From Catonia carolina (Eukaryota > Arthropoda > Insecta > Hemiptera > Achilidae): 64,000 nucleotides of DNA. Under the pieces are notes generated by a model that searched no databases, was not told where the DNA came from, and was given only the letters and a program-made list of their open reading frames with translations. The translations under genes were made by a program, and so were the position numbers. This document shows, piece after piece, positions 10,370-21,799 of this stretch (position 1 is its first letter; each line of letters opens with the position of its first letter). The stretch covers positions 54,603,722 to 54,667,721 of the forward strand of contig JAQMRL010000005.1 of assembly GCA_035578175.1 (NCBI GenBank), in the 5' to 3' direction.

Positions 10370-12139
10370 ATTCTTATTTACTTCAAAAACACAATTTAGG
10401 AAACACCTAGTCAAAATTAATTTTCAATTTTTTTTTAAAATTATGTAGCTTATTTAAAAAGAAAAACAACTAACGTGTAATAAATAGTATATTATGGGGG
10501 GAAAGGATACTACACAAATTATAATTAAAATATATTGAAATATATAGTAAGTAAACAGTCTTTTTTTTTAAGTTTCCTAATGTAAATTGTTTTCGACTTA
10601 CGGGCTTTCTAAAATGGCCGATTCAATTACACAGCTATTGTAGTTGATACTTGTGTGAATGGAATTACAGTGGAGGTTTTGCTGAACAAGTGGATAAGAA
10701 AGGGTTTTCAAATATTATCAACGCTATTTAACAAAATTTACATTTATAAAGTATGTGTACTAAAGATGGAGGATAGATGGTTGCATACGAAGAGTGAAGA
10801 TGCAAAACCAGACGACTGACAAATAACTAGTATTTTTTTAAACTTTTATGAGTCGGACAGTGTAAGTGATTTTTTTTAGTACAATAATATGAATGTTAAT
10901 TATCAATTTTTTATTTGGCATAAATTTTAAGTTGTAATGGTGATTTAATAACAGGTATGTTTGCTTATTCCGTTGAAATGTATTCCGTTCAAAATTGTTT
11001 AGTTATAGCCTATTTTAATATAACTAAACAATCTGCTTTGTTTCAAAAAGTCTATCGTCATGTTCGCATACTCTAAACAGGTTGCAAATCCTCTTTAATT
11101 CTTCCTTTCATATTTAACATCATTTATGCAAATATTATTCAAATTGATTTGGTATAACTCTGTATTTACGATTTACGGGTAAACAGAATTTCTACTAGAA
11201 TACATTGACAACAATTTTTCGTTCTAAATAATTATAAGATTATTATTAATTTTACCATTCTAGGCTTAAAAACAATAAAGTTAAAAAGGTTTTATAAAAA
11301 GGTGTGGTACGATGAAGTTATTAAGTTTGAACCGTTTTATACAATTGTACATTGAGAAAACAAGAAGGATTTAAAATTAAAATCTTTAAATAAATGATTA
11401 GTTGTACACAATTAAGTTGTTATTGGCATGATATCTTGGTATTCAGTTGAGAGAAAGCACGCTTGTATATTACATGGAATAAGATCTTTATTATTAATAT
11501 TTATTTATGTATAAATTGCTCAATTGTTTTCATTTTGTATTCCCTCCTACAAACACGATTATCGAATAGTCTAATCTAATGAAATGATAAAAGTACAAAA
11601 TACAATTTTTGTATTTATTGATGTTGAAATGATACCACCCAGAATGCTATTTATCATACAAAAGGAATGCGTTAATATTGTTAAATATATCTTAAAATAA
11701 TTCTTCTTTAAATTATTATTTCTTTCATTTCTACTATTTTTTATTTTCATGTGTTATTTTTGTTATTCCTTTTTATTAATAGGCCTAGTTCTCAAAAAGT
11801 GCAATATTCTTTTGAATATTTCGTATTTAATCTACGAGATTTTTTTAAAAACTTTTATAAAATATATAGTAATCTCTTTATTAAATAATCTTTTAAAATC
11901 TTCAATTGTCTTCCAAGTTCACCTGAAAAAAATCATAAACGTAACTATTTTCACCTTATGTGAAATAGAGCCTCTAGTTGATTGAAGGACACAGTTTGTA
12001 CATAAAATAAAACTTTCGGGTGGATCCACATAATGGGTAATCTTTCATAAAATAACCACTCCCCTCATGTGTAAATGTTAGCTACATTAGAGTGTGAAAT
12101 TTTAAATATTTAATAATTATTGGAGAATTAGTAATATTG
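10370..12139. other. AT-rich sequence, nothing recognised
   Basis: About 1.8 kb with no recognised element or gene. The 78-codon plus-strand frame at 11749-11985 is low in complexity and has no family motif. Confidence 0.5.
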
Positions 12140-12338
12140 AAGAATTCTTAAAACTCCCTTGACGGCGCAAGCAAAGTTCTGCGAAGGATGGGAAAGGATC
12201 TGAAAATGTTAATAACTATCAAAACACGTAAGCTGCAGTATTTGGGTCATATTATGCCGAATTAAGCCTGATATGCCTTGTTCAGTGTATTTTGCAGGGG
12301 AATGTCTTCAGAGAAAGAGGTTGAGACTTGCGTACCGT

Positions 12339-13053
12339 TGTAAATGTACAATTGTACAAACAATGTTATGGTAAAAAAGTTCTGGTAATTCGTAATTAAT
12401 GTAACTTCCATTATTAATAAAAACCAAATCAATAATGTAAGGGAAAAACCCCATTGTTAGAATAAGTTACATTAGAATAGTAGTTAGAAAATAGGTTGTA
12501 AGTATAGGCAACGGTCAATAATCTGATATTCTTTAGATAGGTATATTTCTTCCTCTGCGTTTTTGGGCTTTCCTTCCACCTACCAACTTACAGCCAATTA
12601 CGGGGATGGTTCTCCTTCCCGTTGGCCCTCCTGGTTGATTGAACGGTCGGTAGGAGAGAGAGACTTGTCAACGAGAGGTTTCCTGTTTTGAATCCAGGAA
12701 ATTAAAATCGGTTCCCTTGGAACTCAAGAGTGGAACAGATTGGTTAGTTAAGAAGGAGCAGTGTTTAAAGGAGTGACTAGGAGAACAAGGAATGACCAGG
12801 AGAACGAGGAGAAGAAGAAGTAAGGGGAAACATATTTAATTAAAGGTAAAATTTTCCGTATATTTATTAAGGGTTTGTAGTTTTTTTTTGTATTAAAGTC
12901 GCGGCAGAAAAAAGGTTGGCTATATTTTGAATAGGTTAAGGATTATTTTGTTAGTAGTTTCATATTAGTATTAATTAGTTTATTATTCATTAAATATTTA
13001 GTTTAAAACAAGAAAATATAGTTTTTTTTTATTTTTCTCATGTTCTGCTGATA
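12339..13053 (+). mobile_element. Long terminal repeat, copy 1
   Basis: It starts TGTAAATGTACAATTGTAC and ends CTGCTGATA, where the sister copy has CTGCTGACA, so this is the expected TG...CA form with one decayed end base. A primer-binding-site-like TGGCGCCC follows four bases downstream. The interior contains a purine-rich stretch (about 12760-12830). The sister LTR lies inverted at 21065-21799. TGGCGCCC matches the tRNA-Lys-type primer site of retroviruses and some gypsy elements. No gag or pol sequence follows. Confidence 0.75.
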
Positions 13054-13057
13054 GAGT

Positions 13058-13134
13058 TGGCGCCCAATTTTTTAATTATTTTGTATAGTTCATATTAAAG
13101 TATTTGTCCACCGGAATGGATGAAGGTGGTGCAC
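13058..13134 (+). mobile_element. LTR-retrotransposon primer site and leader fragment
   Basis: TGGCGCCCAATTTTTT at 13058 is followed by a leader sharing TAGTTCA..TTAAGTRTTT, a CCGG block and GGTGGTGCAC with the sister copy at 20980-21060. Homology stops at GGTGGTGCAC in both copies, and here LINE sequence resumes at once. Confidence 0.65.
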
Positions 13135-13220
13135 CTGGTTCATGAAGATCTCCTGACAACTATTTCGTATAGCTGTCGACAAAGTTAGAATTTCCATTAT
13201 GATCGGCAAAATTTGTAACG

Positions 13221-13759
13221 GATTGGCAACTTAAGAAAAAGAAGAATAATTATTGTATTATAAAACTATTAAAAGCTAAATTATACTAAAAAGTTAATGT
13301 AAAATTAAATCTATGTAAACAAACTAGTTTTCCTCCAAAGAGACATTTTGAGGGCGAATGAATTAAAATATCGAAAACCAAAAAGGTCAAACACATCACA
13401 AAATTTATACGCGCACAGAAACGGACTTCTTGTCATTCTCCTTCCTTGTGCCGCTCTGTTCACTACCTCCATTTGGCTGTTCCCTTCATTACTCAACACT
13501 TCACACCAAGGTACTTAAATTCATCATAAACCTATATCCATTGACTTCCTATTTGTATATATCGCCGAACCACTCCAATTTCTTTAGTTTTTTAGTAATA
13601 AAATTTAAGCCACATTTCCCTAGAACCTCCATAAGTTTCCTCATCATTTATAATCTATGTAAAACTCATCCGTTGTTATAACCACATGATTGTCTGCAAA
13701 AAGAGGCGTAAGCAAGTATTCTACTTTTCCACCCATTCCTCTGATGCTACATGCATATT
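13221..13759. other. AT-rich sequence, nothing recognised
   Basis: No supported gene. Overlapping short frames on both strands show no family signature. Confidence 0.45.
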
Positions 13760-14376
13760 CAGGGTGGCCCATTTGTCGGTTTCACCAATATTTACAGAAA
13801 TCGGAAGAAAGGTTAATAGAATAAGAGACCTATGGACAAAAAAACAACAAATTTATTATATGAACTATACATATATTTTACTTTGAAAAGGTTATAGCAG
13901 GTGCTCAAAATGTCCACCATAATTCTCTATACACTTAATACAGCGACTTAAAACTGATTCACAAATTTTCAACAGTAACATCTTATCGTCGTTTACATAA
14001 TCAAATGCAATTTCAATTTAACTTTTTAGTTCGGCAGGTTTTGTGGCTTGGAAGAATACTAAGAACACGAAGAACACTAGTTCCATTACAATGCCCCACA
14101 GTAAAAAATCTAATGGCATTAAGTCTGGTGAGCGCGCAGGCCATTCGATTGTACCACGACGACCAATCTATTCATCAACTTTGGAATTTAAAAACACACG
14201 AACTTAGATACCGAAATGTGCTGGGGCGCCATCTTGTTGCCAGTTGAGCGATTGGTATTGTAAACAGGATTGTTCTAACTAATGAATGTTGTACGTGATG
14301 CTGCCAACATTACACTATTACCAACTTATCAAAATGAAATGTTCTATCTCATGGGGAAACCGACATATGGGCTAAC
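13760..14376 (-). mobile_element. Mariner-like element M3, internally deleted copy
   Basis: The ends are CAGGGTGGCCCATTTGTCGG and CCGACATATGGGCTAAC, which pair as imperfect inverted repeats and match the 3' terminus of the longer copy at 46493-47675. On the minus strand, about 14255-13895, decayed catalytic-core sequence is readable: WQQDGAPAHF, GRRGTIEWPARSPDLMP, then YVNDDKMLLLKI and ENYGGHFEHLL before a stop. The second and third catalytic Asp positions are present. The N-terminal half of the gene is absent and several stops interrupt the remainder. Confidence 0.85.
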
Positions 14377-14379
14377 CGC

Positions 14380-15455
14380 TTACTTGAAAACGGTAGGGGA
14401 AAGACAACATTTCTGCCGAAGTCTCCTTGTAAGACAGAATGTGAGAAAAGGATGTCCTTGATCCTCAAGTGTCTTGTTATAAATCTTAAGGGAAAAGTTT
14501 TAAAGAAATAAAAAAAAATATATACATCATCCAAGCTTTTCTCCTTTATTTATGGCTGCAAAATATCTTACTTAAGGTAACATTTCAAGGCATCAGTTCT
14601 GCATAACCACTTCATTGAAACTCAAAGATGCAGAGAGAGTTTGGCGGAAGCAAAGGAAATTTTGACAATGTACTTGTCTACGTAAGCCATCTGTTATATT
14701 ATTTAAACAACTCTACACTCAGTATTAAACTACCGAATACTTTAAGTACGAAAATAATTTATTCAGAACTGTGTAGGTGGAATATACAATTATGTCATAA
14801 TTGAAATGACATGAAAGTAATTTTGACTAATGAATGAAAGTAACAATTGTAAAATCAAATAAATTTTGCAAGGCAAAACTATAACGAGTGGTTTAGTTTA
14901 AAGAATTACTTCCAGGAATAGTACTACTACTTGTAGGTGAATAATAAATTTAAATATTATAATTTCTGGTACCTAATACATTTAAATAATCAAATTCATA
15001 TTCTTGTTGCTTAGAAAAATATTAAATTTTTGTACTTTCCCCTGTATAAATTTATTTTTATTTATTCTAGTACCAGTTTATAAATTAAACTGGTTTCTAA
15101 TTTATTTTATTATAAATTTTATTAAATTTATATCAGTAATTATCGTTACACACTAACACCTTTTCTAGAAAATTCAGTATATTAATATTTTGTCACCACA
15201 ATAAATTAAGATTTGCAATTTTTTACAGCAATAAACAACCCAATTTATTTTCTAATTAATAACTAATTAAAATTTTTATTTGTCAGCTTGTGTAGCCTAC
15301 CTGGGTTTTTCTTAAACGGCCTCGTATAAGTAATTTAGTCATTTATTCTGATCTTTAAATTGTTTCTTAATTTTGAGATTTTCTTTATTCCTAATACTTT
15401 TTCATTCTATCAAATATTTTTATTCAATAAAGAGAAGACCCTCTTGACCAATCTT
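14380..15455. other. AT-rich sequence, nothing recognised
   Basis: No element ends or coding motifs were recognised. Confidence 0.5.
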
Positions 15456-15460
15456 GATTT

Positions 15461-15905
15461 GTTTGGATCCTCCTCCTCCTCCTCCTCCTCCTCCTTCTTC
15501 TCCTTCTTCTTCTTCTTCTTCTTCATCTCCTTCTTCTCCTTCTTCTACTTCTTCTCCTTCATCTCCTTCTTCTCCTTCTTCTACTTCTTCTCCTTCATCT
15601 CCTTCTTCTCCTTCTTCTTCTTCTTCTTCTCCTTCTTCTTCTTCTTCATCTCCTTCTTCTCCTTCTTCTTCTTCTTCTTCTCCTTCTTCTTCTTCTTCAT
15701 CTCCTTCTTCTCCTTCTTCTCCTTCTTCTACTTCTTCTCCTTCTTCTTCTCCTCCTTCTCCTTCTTCTTCTTCTTCTTCTTCTTCTCCTCCTCCTCCTCC
15801 TTCTTCTTCTTATCCTTCTTCTCCTTCTCCTCCTCCTCCTTCTCTTCCTCCTTCTTCTTTTTCTTCTCTTCTTCTTCTTCTTCTTATTTTTCTTTTCCTT
15901 CTTAG
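15461..15905. repeat. GAA/GGA (TTC/TCC) microsatellite tract
   Basis: About 445 bp of nearly pure pyrimidine on the plus strand, made of TTC and TCC triplets with occasional TCA and TAC. Sub-blocks such as TCATCTCCTTCTTCTCCTTC repeat, giving a higher-order period. Long Ser/Pro, Phe/Ser and Arg frames across it are artefacts of the triplet repeat. On the minus strand the tract directly follows the end of a LINE remnant, so it looks like an expanded LINE tail. Confidence 0.95.
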
Positions 15906-16255
15906 GCACTATTTGTTCTGTCACCCATCTTTCCTTCAGCCTGCCAATATCTCTGTTTTATATTGGTTTGTATCTCTTTACTAAACCAGGTAAACGGCAT
16001 TGTAGCATTATATTCAAATGGTCGACCCATTGGGCACGGTATAGTGTTATTTTTTTGTTAGTGGAAAAAATCCGAAGGCGTGCCTTATGTCTTCATTACT
16101 GATCCTTTCTAGTTTTGTACAACCCTTGACAAGCCTTAAGAATTTTATTTCCGCAGTTTGGATGTTTCTTTCCTATGTCAAGGCTCGAACTGCCACCATT
16201 TTATAAAATTTCAGTCTTATTTTCTGCCGCAGTTTCTATGAATCTACCCACATAT
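15906..16255 (-). pseudogene. Non-LTR retrotransposon RT C-terminal remnant (LINE family N)
   Basis: The minus strand reads KFYKMVAVRALT, TAEIKFLRLVKGCTKLERIS, NEDIRHAF and RYKTNQYKT-like segments interrupted by stops. This is the familiar tail of an insect LINE polyprotein (pattern EMRFLRSVAGYT..D..RNEDIR). The purine tract at 15461-15905 continues from its 3' end. A shorter related copy is at 49240-49560. Confidence 0.72.
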
Positions 16256-17579
16256 CTGGTTGAATTAAATTAATTTAAATACTATTTTTATAAACCAAAA
16301 AGATCTTTTAAACAAAATTTTAAGATGCACAAGTAAAAAATGATCTTTGATCTTTTTAAAATAAACTGCAACAGAGATTGTTTATAAACAATTGCATTAT
16401 TACATTATATTAGTTTAGATTAAGATTACGAAAATGTTACATAGCTAAAGGCGGGTAAGTACCATGTAGTTCAACTCCGTTAAGATTATGTTGTTTTTTT
16501 ATTTTTTTTTTTATTTCTACTGCACGGAAGATGCCTGAGGGCAATTTCGTGAGATTTTACAAAACACCTACACACCTACAGCACAGAATAAACAACGATA
16601 ATAAATAACTCTCTTTCAGCTTGTCTAGTAAGTGACTAATTTAAAAATGTAATTCAATGTATTCAACAAAGTTTTTCATGGATATGCTACATTTCAAATA
16701 GGCCTAGGTAGGATAGATAACAATCTGATATATTTTCTTCCGGTGTAGAGTATCTTCCTACAAAACATAAAATATAGTACATTTTTATGTTTTGTCACAA
16801 AAACATCTTAAAGAGTTCACTAGTAAATATTAAGGATAATATTAACAAATCGTCGACTGCATTAATAAACCTTTTCACTTTCTAAAACAAAACAAAAATT
16901 CTTAATGGTTTAGCCGTTGTATACTTGACTGATAATCCCAAGGTTTCGAGTTGAACATCAAAGCCAAACTTATCTTCTTTAGATGCGTTCACAAAGGTTG
17001 GCAATCACGACTTCAGATGTTACTGCTTTAAACAAATCAATGGGGCTTTGCCGGAACCATGTCCTTTAAAAATTAAATACATTAACTGTATGGTCATGTA
17101 AAATAATATTCATTATATATGATAAGACAAAATGTTTGGGATAAGGAACTGGAAGTTTATAATACTGCACAGAAGACAAAAAGGAGAGTGACCAGACATT
17201 GACGTGGAGTCACCAAGGAAACCTTGACCAAATGTTCAGCCACGATATGAATCCCTGACCACCTTTGCCCATAATTTTTCCCAGACTTATTTCGTGAAGA
17301 AAGTTGTACTTTTGTCCTCTCATTACATAACCCAATTGCAAATTTCAAGTATTTTTATAGTTTTACAATATCTTTCTCCTTCTTTATCATTCTGATAATA
17401 TTCATTTGTGACACGATCCACTCAGTTCAATTAAAAATCCTTCAATGTGACCACATTTCGAACTTCTCAAATTTGTCTGTAATGTTATTTTTCAAGGTCC
17501 ACGTTTCCATTAGTAATTTAAAATTAACAGAATAAATAAACCATGCTAAGTTTAAAGAACAAGGTGTGTAAATAAATCT
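16256..17579. other. AT-rich sequence, nothing firm recognised
   Basis: A poor tRNA-like match (TGGTTTAGCCG with GGTTTCGAGTTGAAC, about 16907-16960) could be a very decayed SINE head but is not called. No coding region is supported. Confidence 0.45.
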
Positions 17580-18285
17580 CTTCTTCTTTAGGTTCCTGTC
17601 CGTTCCGGATGTTGGTAACCATATTAACAATCTGAACCTTATCCACTGCTACTCGAAACAGCTATGTTGTCGTTTTCGAGTACCACATTCTCAGATTTTT
17701 CAACCAGGAAATACGTCTTCTCCTCACGCTAAGTTGTCTAGATATTCATCCTTGTAATATAGATTTCAGCAATATATGTCCCAAATACTCGAGCTTCCGA
17801 CTCTTTATCATGTTCATGACCTTTTGATTTCTTTATGCGTCTCAGTACTTCCTCATTAGAGACGCGATCCACCCAGAAGACTCTCAGCATCCTTCCGTAG
17901 AGCCACATCTCAAACGCTTCAGTCTTTTACTCATGAAATCATTAAGCATACAAGATTTCATGCCATAAAACATAACCGAGAGAACATAGCATAGAAATTT
18001 GTTTTAATATTCGAATCGTGTGTTTAAAATGCTTTAATCATTCTAATAAATGTCCAACGAGCTGTTTCAATACATAATATTCTCTTGAGAATGATCGCAT
18101 CTATCACTCAATGTCGTTCCCAAATGCTTTTAAGTGCTGATACTTTCAATATTGTGATTATTTATCGTAACACTGCATTTTTTCGATAAATTTCACTAAT
18201 AACGGTCAGTTTAGTCTTATTTAAATTAATATCGAGACCATATTTCTCACTGCATGATGTAACGCTGTTAATAAGGTGTTAATAA
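17580..18285 (-). pseudogene. LINE family L RT remnant, longer copy
   Basis: On the minus strand, from about 18285, the sequence reads KYGLDINLNKTKLTVIS (the segment after the catalytic motif of a LINE reverse transcriptase). It continues through FYGMKSCMLNDFMSKRLKRL and a KLEYL segment to the terminal block ending at FRVAVDKVQIVNMV-like sequence. Stops and a shortened GRRR segment show decay. Near 17685 the site CGAGTACCACATT is intact, which fixes the insertion point of the MITE in the copy at 2541. Confidence 0.8.
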
Positions 18286-18574
18286 ACATACAACTGAAAA
18301 TATCAAGATTTAATTAAAAATGAAATACAATAAAAAAAATAGCCAAAACATTAAAATCCCAGATCGTTTCGGTTTAAAATATGATACGTCAAACTTTTAT
18401 ATTGATAATGTTTAATTTCTTTAGCTATTTCAGATTTTAGACTTCTGTTAACACTTAATTTCTTTACGTTTAAATTTAATAATTCTAATTAATCGAAACA
18501 CAAAAATATTATTTACTGTGCAATACAACACAATATTAAAACAAAAATGAGACTGTAGTGATGCTACATTTTTT
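18286..18574. other. AT-rich spacer between two opposed LINE L remnants
   Basis: Roughly 290 bp without recognisable features, lying between a minus-strand and a plus-strand copy of the same LINE. Confidence 0.5.
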
Positions 18575-18945
18575 CCGTTCATTTTATGGCGTGGAGTCTT
18601 GGACGCTTAATGATTTAATGAATAAAAGGGTTTAAGCGTTTGAGATGTAGCTGTACAGAAGGGTGCTGAGAGTCTCCTGGGTGAATCGTGTCTCTAATAA
18701 GGAGGTACTGAGACACATGCAGAAATAAAAAGAAGTTATGAACACGATAAGGATTAGGAAGCTTGAGTATTTTGGACATATAATGCACAACGAGAAAATA
18801 TATTGGTTGCATCAATCTATATAAAAAAGGGAAGAATAGCTGGACACCGTAGCGTGGAGGGAAAGACGGATTTCTTAGTTAAAAAATCTGAGAATGTGGT
18901 ACTTAAAAACGACAATACAACTATTTCGAGCAGAAGAAGAAGGAA
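18575..18945 (+). pseudogene. LINE family L RT C-terminal remnant, inverted relative to neighbour
   Basis: The plus strand reads FYGVESWTLNDLMNK, a stop, then MLRVSWVNRVSNKEVLRHMQ, RIRKLEYFGHIMHNEK and a HRSVEGKTDFLVKKSENV-like stretch, with several stops. It ends in a purine-rich tail. Together with 17580-18285 it forms an inverted pair separated by under 300 bp. Confidence 0.78.
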
Positions 18946-19012
18946 AAGAAGGAGAAGGAGAAGAAGGAGAACCCGAAGAAGAAGAAGAAGAAGACGAAGA
19001 AGCTATGCAATA
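18940..19012. repeat. GAA/GGA purine tract at a LINE tail
   Basis: About 70 bp of AAG/GAG triplets directly continue the 3' end of the LINE L remnant, the same arrangement as the larger tract at 15461. Confidence 0.85.
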
Positions 19013-19491
19013 CATGCCAATTAAAATAATAACTACTGACCAGTAAATATATGGTACAAAGAACAACTTAAATTTTTTACACGATTACACAGAACAAAAA
19101 ATGCAAATCACTTTCTTTTTTGAAATAGAGAGAAGTCAAGATTTATGTTTGAGGTGAAATAAAATGTAACAGTTTCAACGAGTCATAAGTAAAAATGAAC
19201 ATACATCTATCATATGGAATAGACGTGAATATAAGTAACAACAAAAGAAATGAAGAAGGTCAAACCACCCAACAATGTCACAGGTTGTGATAATACATCA
19301 TTATGATTGTTAATAATTCATCAGTTTCAAACTTGTCTGCTACTGCGGTTATTATTCATTTAAAAAAATGAATGTTTCTAAATCTTACTGTCGCTATCAT
19401 TCAACTAAATTGCGTACTAAATTATAATAAAAAATATGTCTACTAATTCATAACACAGTATGTCCAAAAAATTTCCGCATACGAGGTGTGG

Positions 19492-20400
19492 CTATTAAAT
19501 AACGAGACTGACGTTGTAAAAAATTTAATTTTAATTTTATACATAATAACTTATTGTTACCTTCAATATACACTCCTTCTCTATCCCTACAACGCTCCAT
19601 GCCAATTTTCTATAGTTGGAAACAGTGTTCTGTCATCTTCTGTCAGCTCCTTCAGGACTCGTGCCGCTTTCTCTTTTACAGCTTCCACAGACTCAAATCT
19701 TGTCCCTTTTAATGCAGATTTTACTTTAGGGAACAGGTAGAAGATAATAACATGTAATGATACGTGGTTTTTGACTTATGATCCGGAAACGAAGTGCCAA
19801 TCCATGCACTGGAAGAGCCGAACTTCACCGAGAGCCAAAAAAGCTCGAATGAGCAAGTCAAAATTTAAAGCAATGATTTTTTTGATATCCATGGGATTGT
19901 GTACTTTCACTGGGTTCCTGAAGGTCAAACAAATAATCAATATTACTACCTTGAGGTGCTTTCTAAACTATGTCAAAGAGTAAGGAAAAAATGCCCCGAA
20001 ATATGGAAGCACAAATCATTGGTTTTCCACCAAGACAATGCGCCAGCTCATTCCGCGTTATCTGTCAAGGGGTTCCTAACCAAGTACAGCATCTCCGTGT
20101 TAGAACATCCACCTTATCCACCAGATCTTGCACCGTGTGACTTCTACCGGCTCCTAAGGTGAAATCTGCATTAAAAGGGACAAGATTTCAGCCTGTGGAA
20201 GCTGTGAAAGAGAAAGCGGCACGTGTTCTGAAGGAGCTGACAGAAGATGACTTCCAGCACTGTTTCCAACTATAGAAAATTTGCATGGAGCGTTGTAGGG
20301 ATAGAGAAGGAGTGTATATTGAAGGTGAAAGTAAGTGATTATGTATAAAATAAAAATAAATTTCTTTACGTCAGTCTCGTTATTTAATTGCCATACTTCG
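19492..20400 (+). mobile_element. Rearranged mariner M4, copy 1 (3' end at both termini)
   Basis: TA dinucleotides flank the unit (19490-19491 and 20401-20402). The ends are CGAGGTGTGGCTATTAAAT and ATTTAATTGCCATACTTCG. Inverted homology runs inward for about 250 bp, because the left end is an inverted copy of the transposase C-terminal region and 3' UTR. The transposase N-terminal half is absent. Copy 2 at 40061-40981 has the same internal junction (GAAGATAATAACATGTRATG), so the rearranged form was copied as a unit. Confidence 0.9.
19755..20340 (+). pseudogene. Mariner transposase catalytic-core remnant, copy 1
   Basis: The frame begins DTWFLTYDPETK (the GDETW-type start of the core), then SPRAKKARMSKSKFKAM. 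After a frame change come DIHGIVYFHWVPEG (first catalytic Asp), HQDNAPAHS (second Asp) and PPYPPDLAPCDFY (third Asp). A frameshift at FYRLLR and a stop before the last helix break it. The C-terminal signature MERCRDREGVYIEG is readable downstream. The spacing of second to third Asp fits the D34D mariner class. No N-terminal DNA-binding half exists. Confidence 0.85.
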
Positions 20401-20402
20401 TA

Positions 20403-20979
20403 TGTTAAATCGTACGAAACTACTTTTGGTACAACATATTTGAAGAATATTATTAGGTGAGGTACGTTTGCTGCAATTCAAAAGTTTTCAGCTTATCTCA
20501 TTTCTATTTTTACTGTGTTGAGTAAATTATCACCAAAACCTGTAATCATAGAAAAATTAGGCAATTTTTCAAATAAAATTATAAACAAATCAATGATATT
20601 CAAGAGAATCTGTATAATATGTGATTAACCATAAATATCCCACAACTAAACATTTAAAACAATTTAATGGTACGTAACACAGTACTGAATTTTATAAAAT
20701 TAATTGTGCAGAATCTCGTTAGGTAAGATGATCTGGTCCCCAGGTACGGAGCACCACCTGTAACTGAACGTGATTCTTTCTTTTACGAAAGGCAGTGTGG
20801 CGCATGCGTAAGAGTGGTACAGAGCTGTATTCATCCGTTAGCATAGGTTTTGCTATTGACATTCTGTAGGAATACAAACCAAATAAATTAAATGATCTTA
20901 AAAAAAATGGATATCTGGATAAAAATTAAATGACACTTAAAACTGAAGCGTAATTAATTCCGGGTGAACTTCGTATGTT
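20403..20979. other. AT-rich sequence, nothing recognised
   Basis: No gene or element ends recognised. Confidence 0.45.
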
Positions 20980-21060
20980 GTGCACCACCTTAATCTTCGT
21001 CCGGCGGGAAACACTTAAATGTGAACTAATAAAAAAATTAATAAAAATTGTTGGGCGCCA
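20980..21060 (-). mobile_element. LTR-retrotransposon primer site and leader fragment, copy 2
   Basis: The minus strand reads TGGCGCCCAACAATTTTT and continues through TAGTTCACATTTAAGTGTTT to GGTGGTGCAC, matching the leader fragment at 13058-13134 and ending at the same point. Confidence 0.65.
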
Positions 21061-21064
21061 GCTC

Positions 21065-21799
21065 TGTCAGCAGAGCGTGAGAAATAAATAAAAAAGACTT
21101 TATCTCCTTACTTACAGTAAATGTTTAATGAATAATAATCTACTAACTAAATCACCTAACTACTAACAAAATTATCCTTAATTTATCCTAACCTATTTTA
21201 AAATATAGCCAACCTTTTTTGCCGCGACGTTAACATAAAAACAAGAAATTAAAAACCCTCAATAAATAAACGAATGAATTAGGTACCTCGAAAAATATTT
21301 CCCATTTCTTCTCTTCTTCTCTTCGTTCTCCTGGTTACCCTCGTTCTCCTACACTCCTCGTTTTCCTTGTATCTTCTTTAAATTCTACTTCTTCTTAACT
21401 AACCGATTCACTTTTAATATCTAAGGGAACTGATGGTGAATTTCCTGGGTTCAAACCAGGAAGCCTCTAGTTGACAAGCCTCCCTCTCCCACCAACCGCT
21501 TAACCAACCTGGAGAGCCAACGGGAAGGAGAACTACTCCAATGCTTGGCTGAAAATTGGTTGGTGGAAAAGAGACCCATCTAAACATTGGTGGAAGAAAT
21601 ACACCCGTCTAAACAATATCAGATGATTGACCGTTGGCTATATTTACAACTTATTGTCTAACTACTATTCTAATGTAACTTAATCTAACAATGGGGGTTT
21701 TCCCAGGCATTATTTTTAATGTCTTAACTAAGTAATGGAAGTTATAGTAATTGGGAATTACCAAAACTTCCATTGTTAGTACAATATTGTGATTTTACA
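21065..21799 (-). mobile_element. Long terminal repeat, copy 2
   Basis: On the minus strand it begins TGTAAAATCACAATATTGTAC and ends CTGCTGACA, a TG...CA LTR of about 735 bp. It is homologous along its length to 12339-13053, including the AACCCCCATTGTTAGA block, the CCAACGGTCAATCATCTGAT block and a GAGAAGAAGAG-type purine stretch. GAGC then TGGCGCCC follows it. The partner LTR and coding region are absent on both sides. Confidence 0.78.

Larger units (their letters stand above)
12140..13220 (+). pseudogene. LINE family L RT C-terminal remnant, split by an LTR unit
   Basis: The left part (12140-12338) reads LRRMGKDLKMLITIKTRKLQ then YLGHIM, broken by stops. The right part (13135-13220) reads WFMKIS, a stop, QLFRIAVDKVRISIMIGKI, then a stop and an AAG-rich tail. 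The two halves rejoin at the WLKNL-type segment when the intervening LTR-bearing unit is removed. This is the same LINE family as at 2541, 17580 and 18575. It is non-functional. Confidence 0.78.

Noticed and set aside
15360..15984. Long Phe/Ser, Ser/Pro and Arg-rich frames of 75-181 codons
   Set aside because: They exist only because the TTC/TCC triplet repeat has no stop in several frames on both strands.
16907..16960. SINE head (TGGTTTAGCCG and GGTTTCGAGTTGAAC)
   Set aside because: Both boxes deviate and no repeat partner was found in the window.
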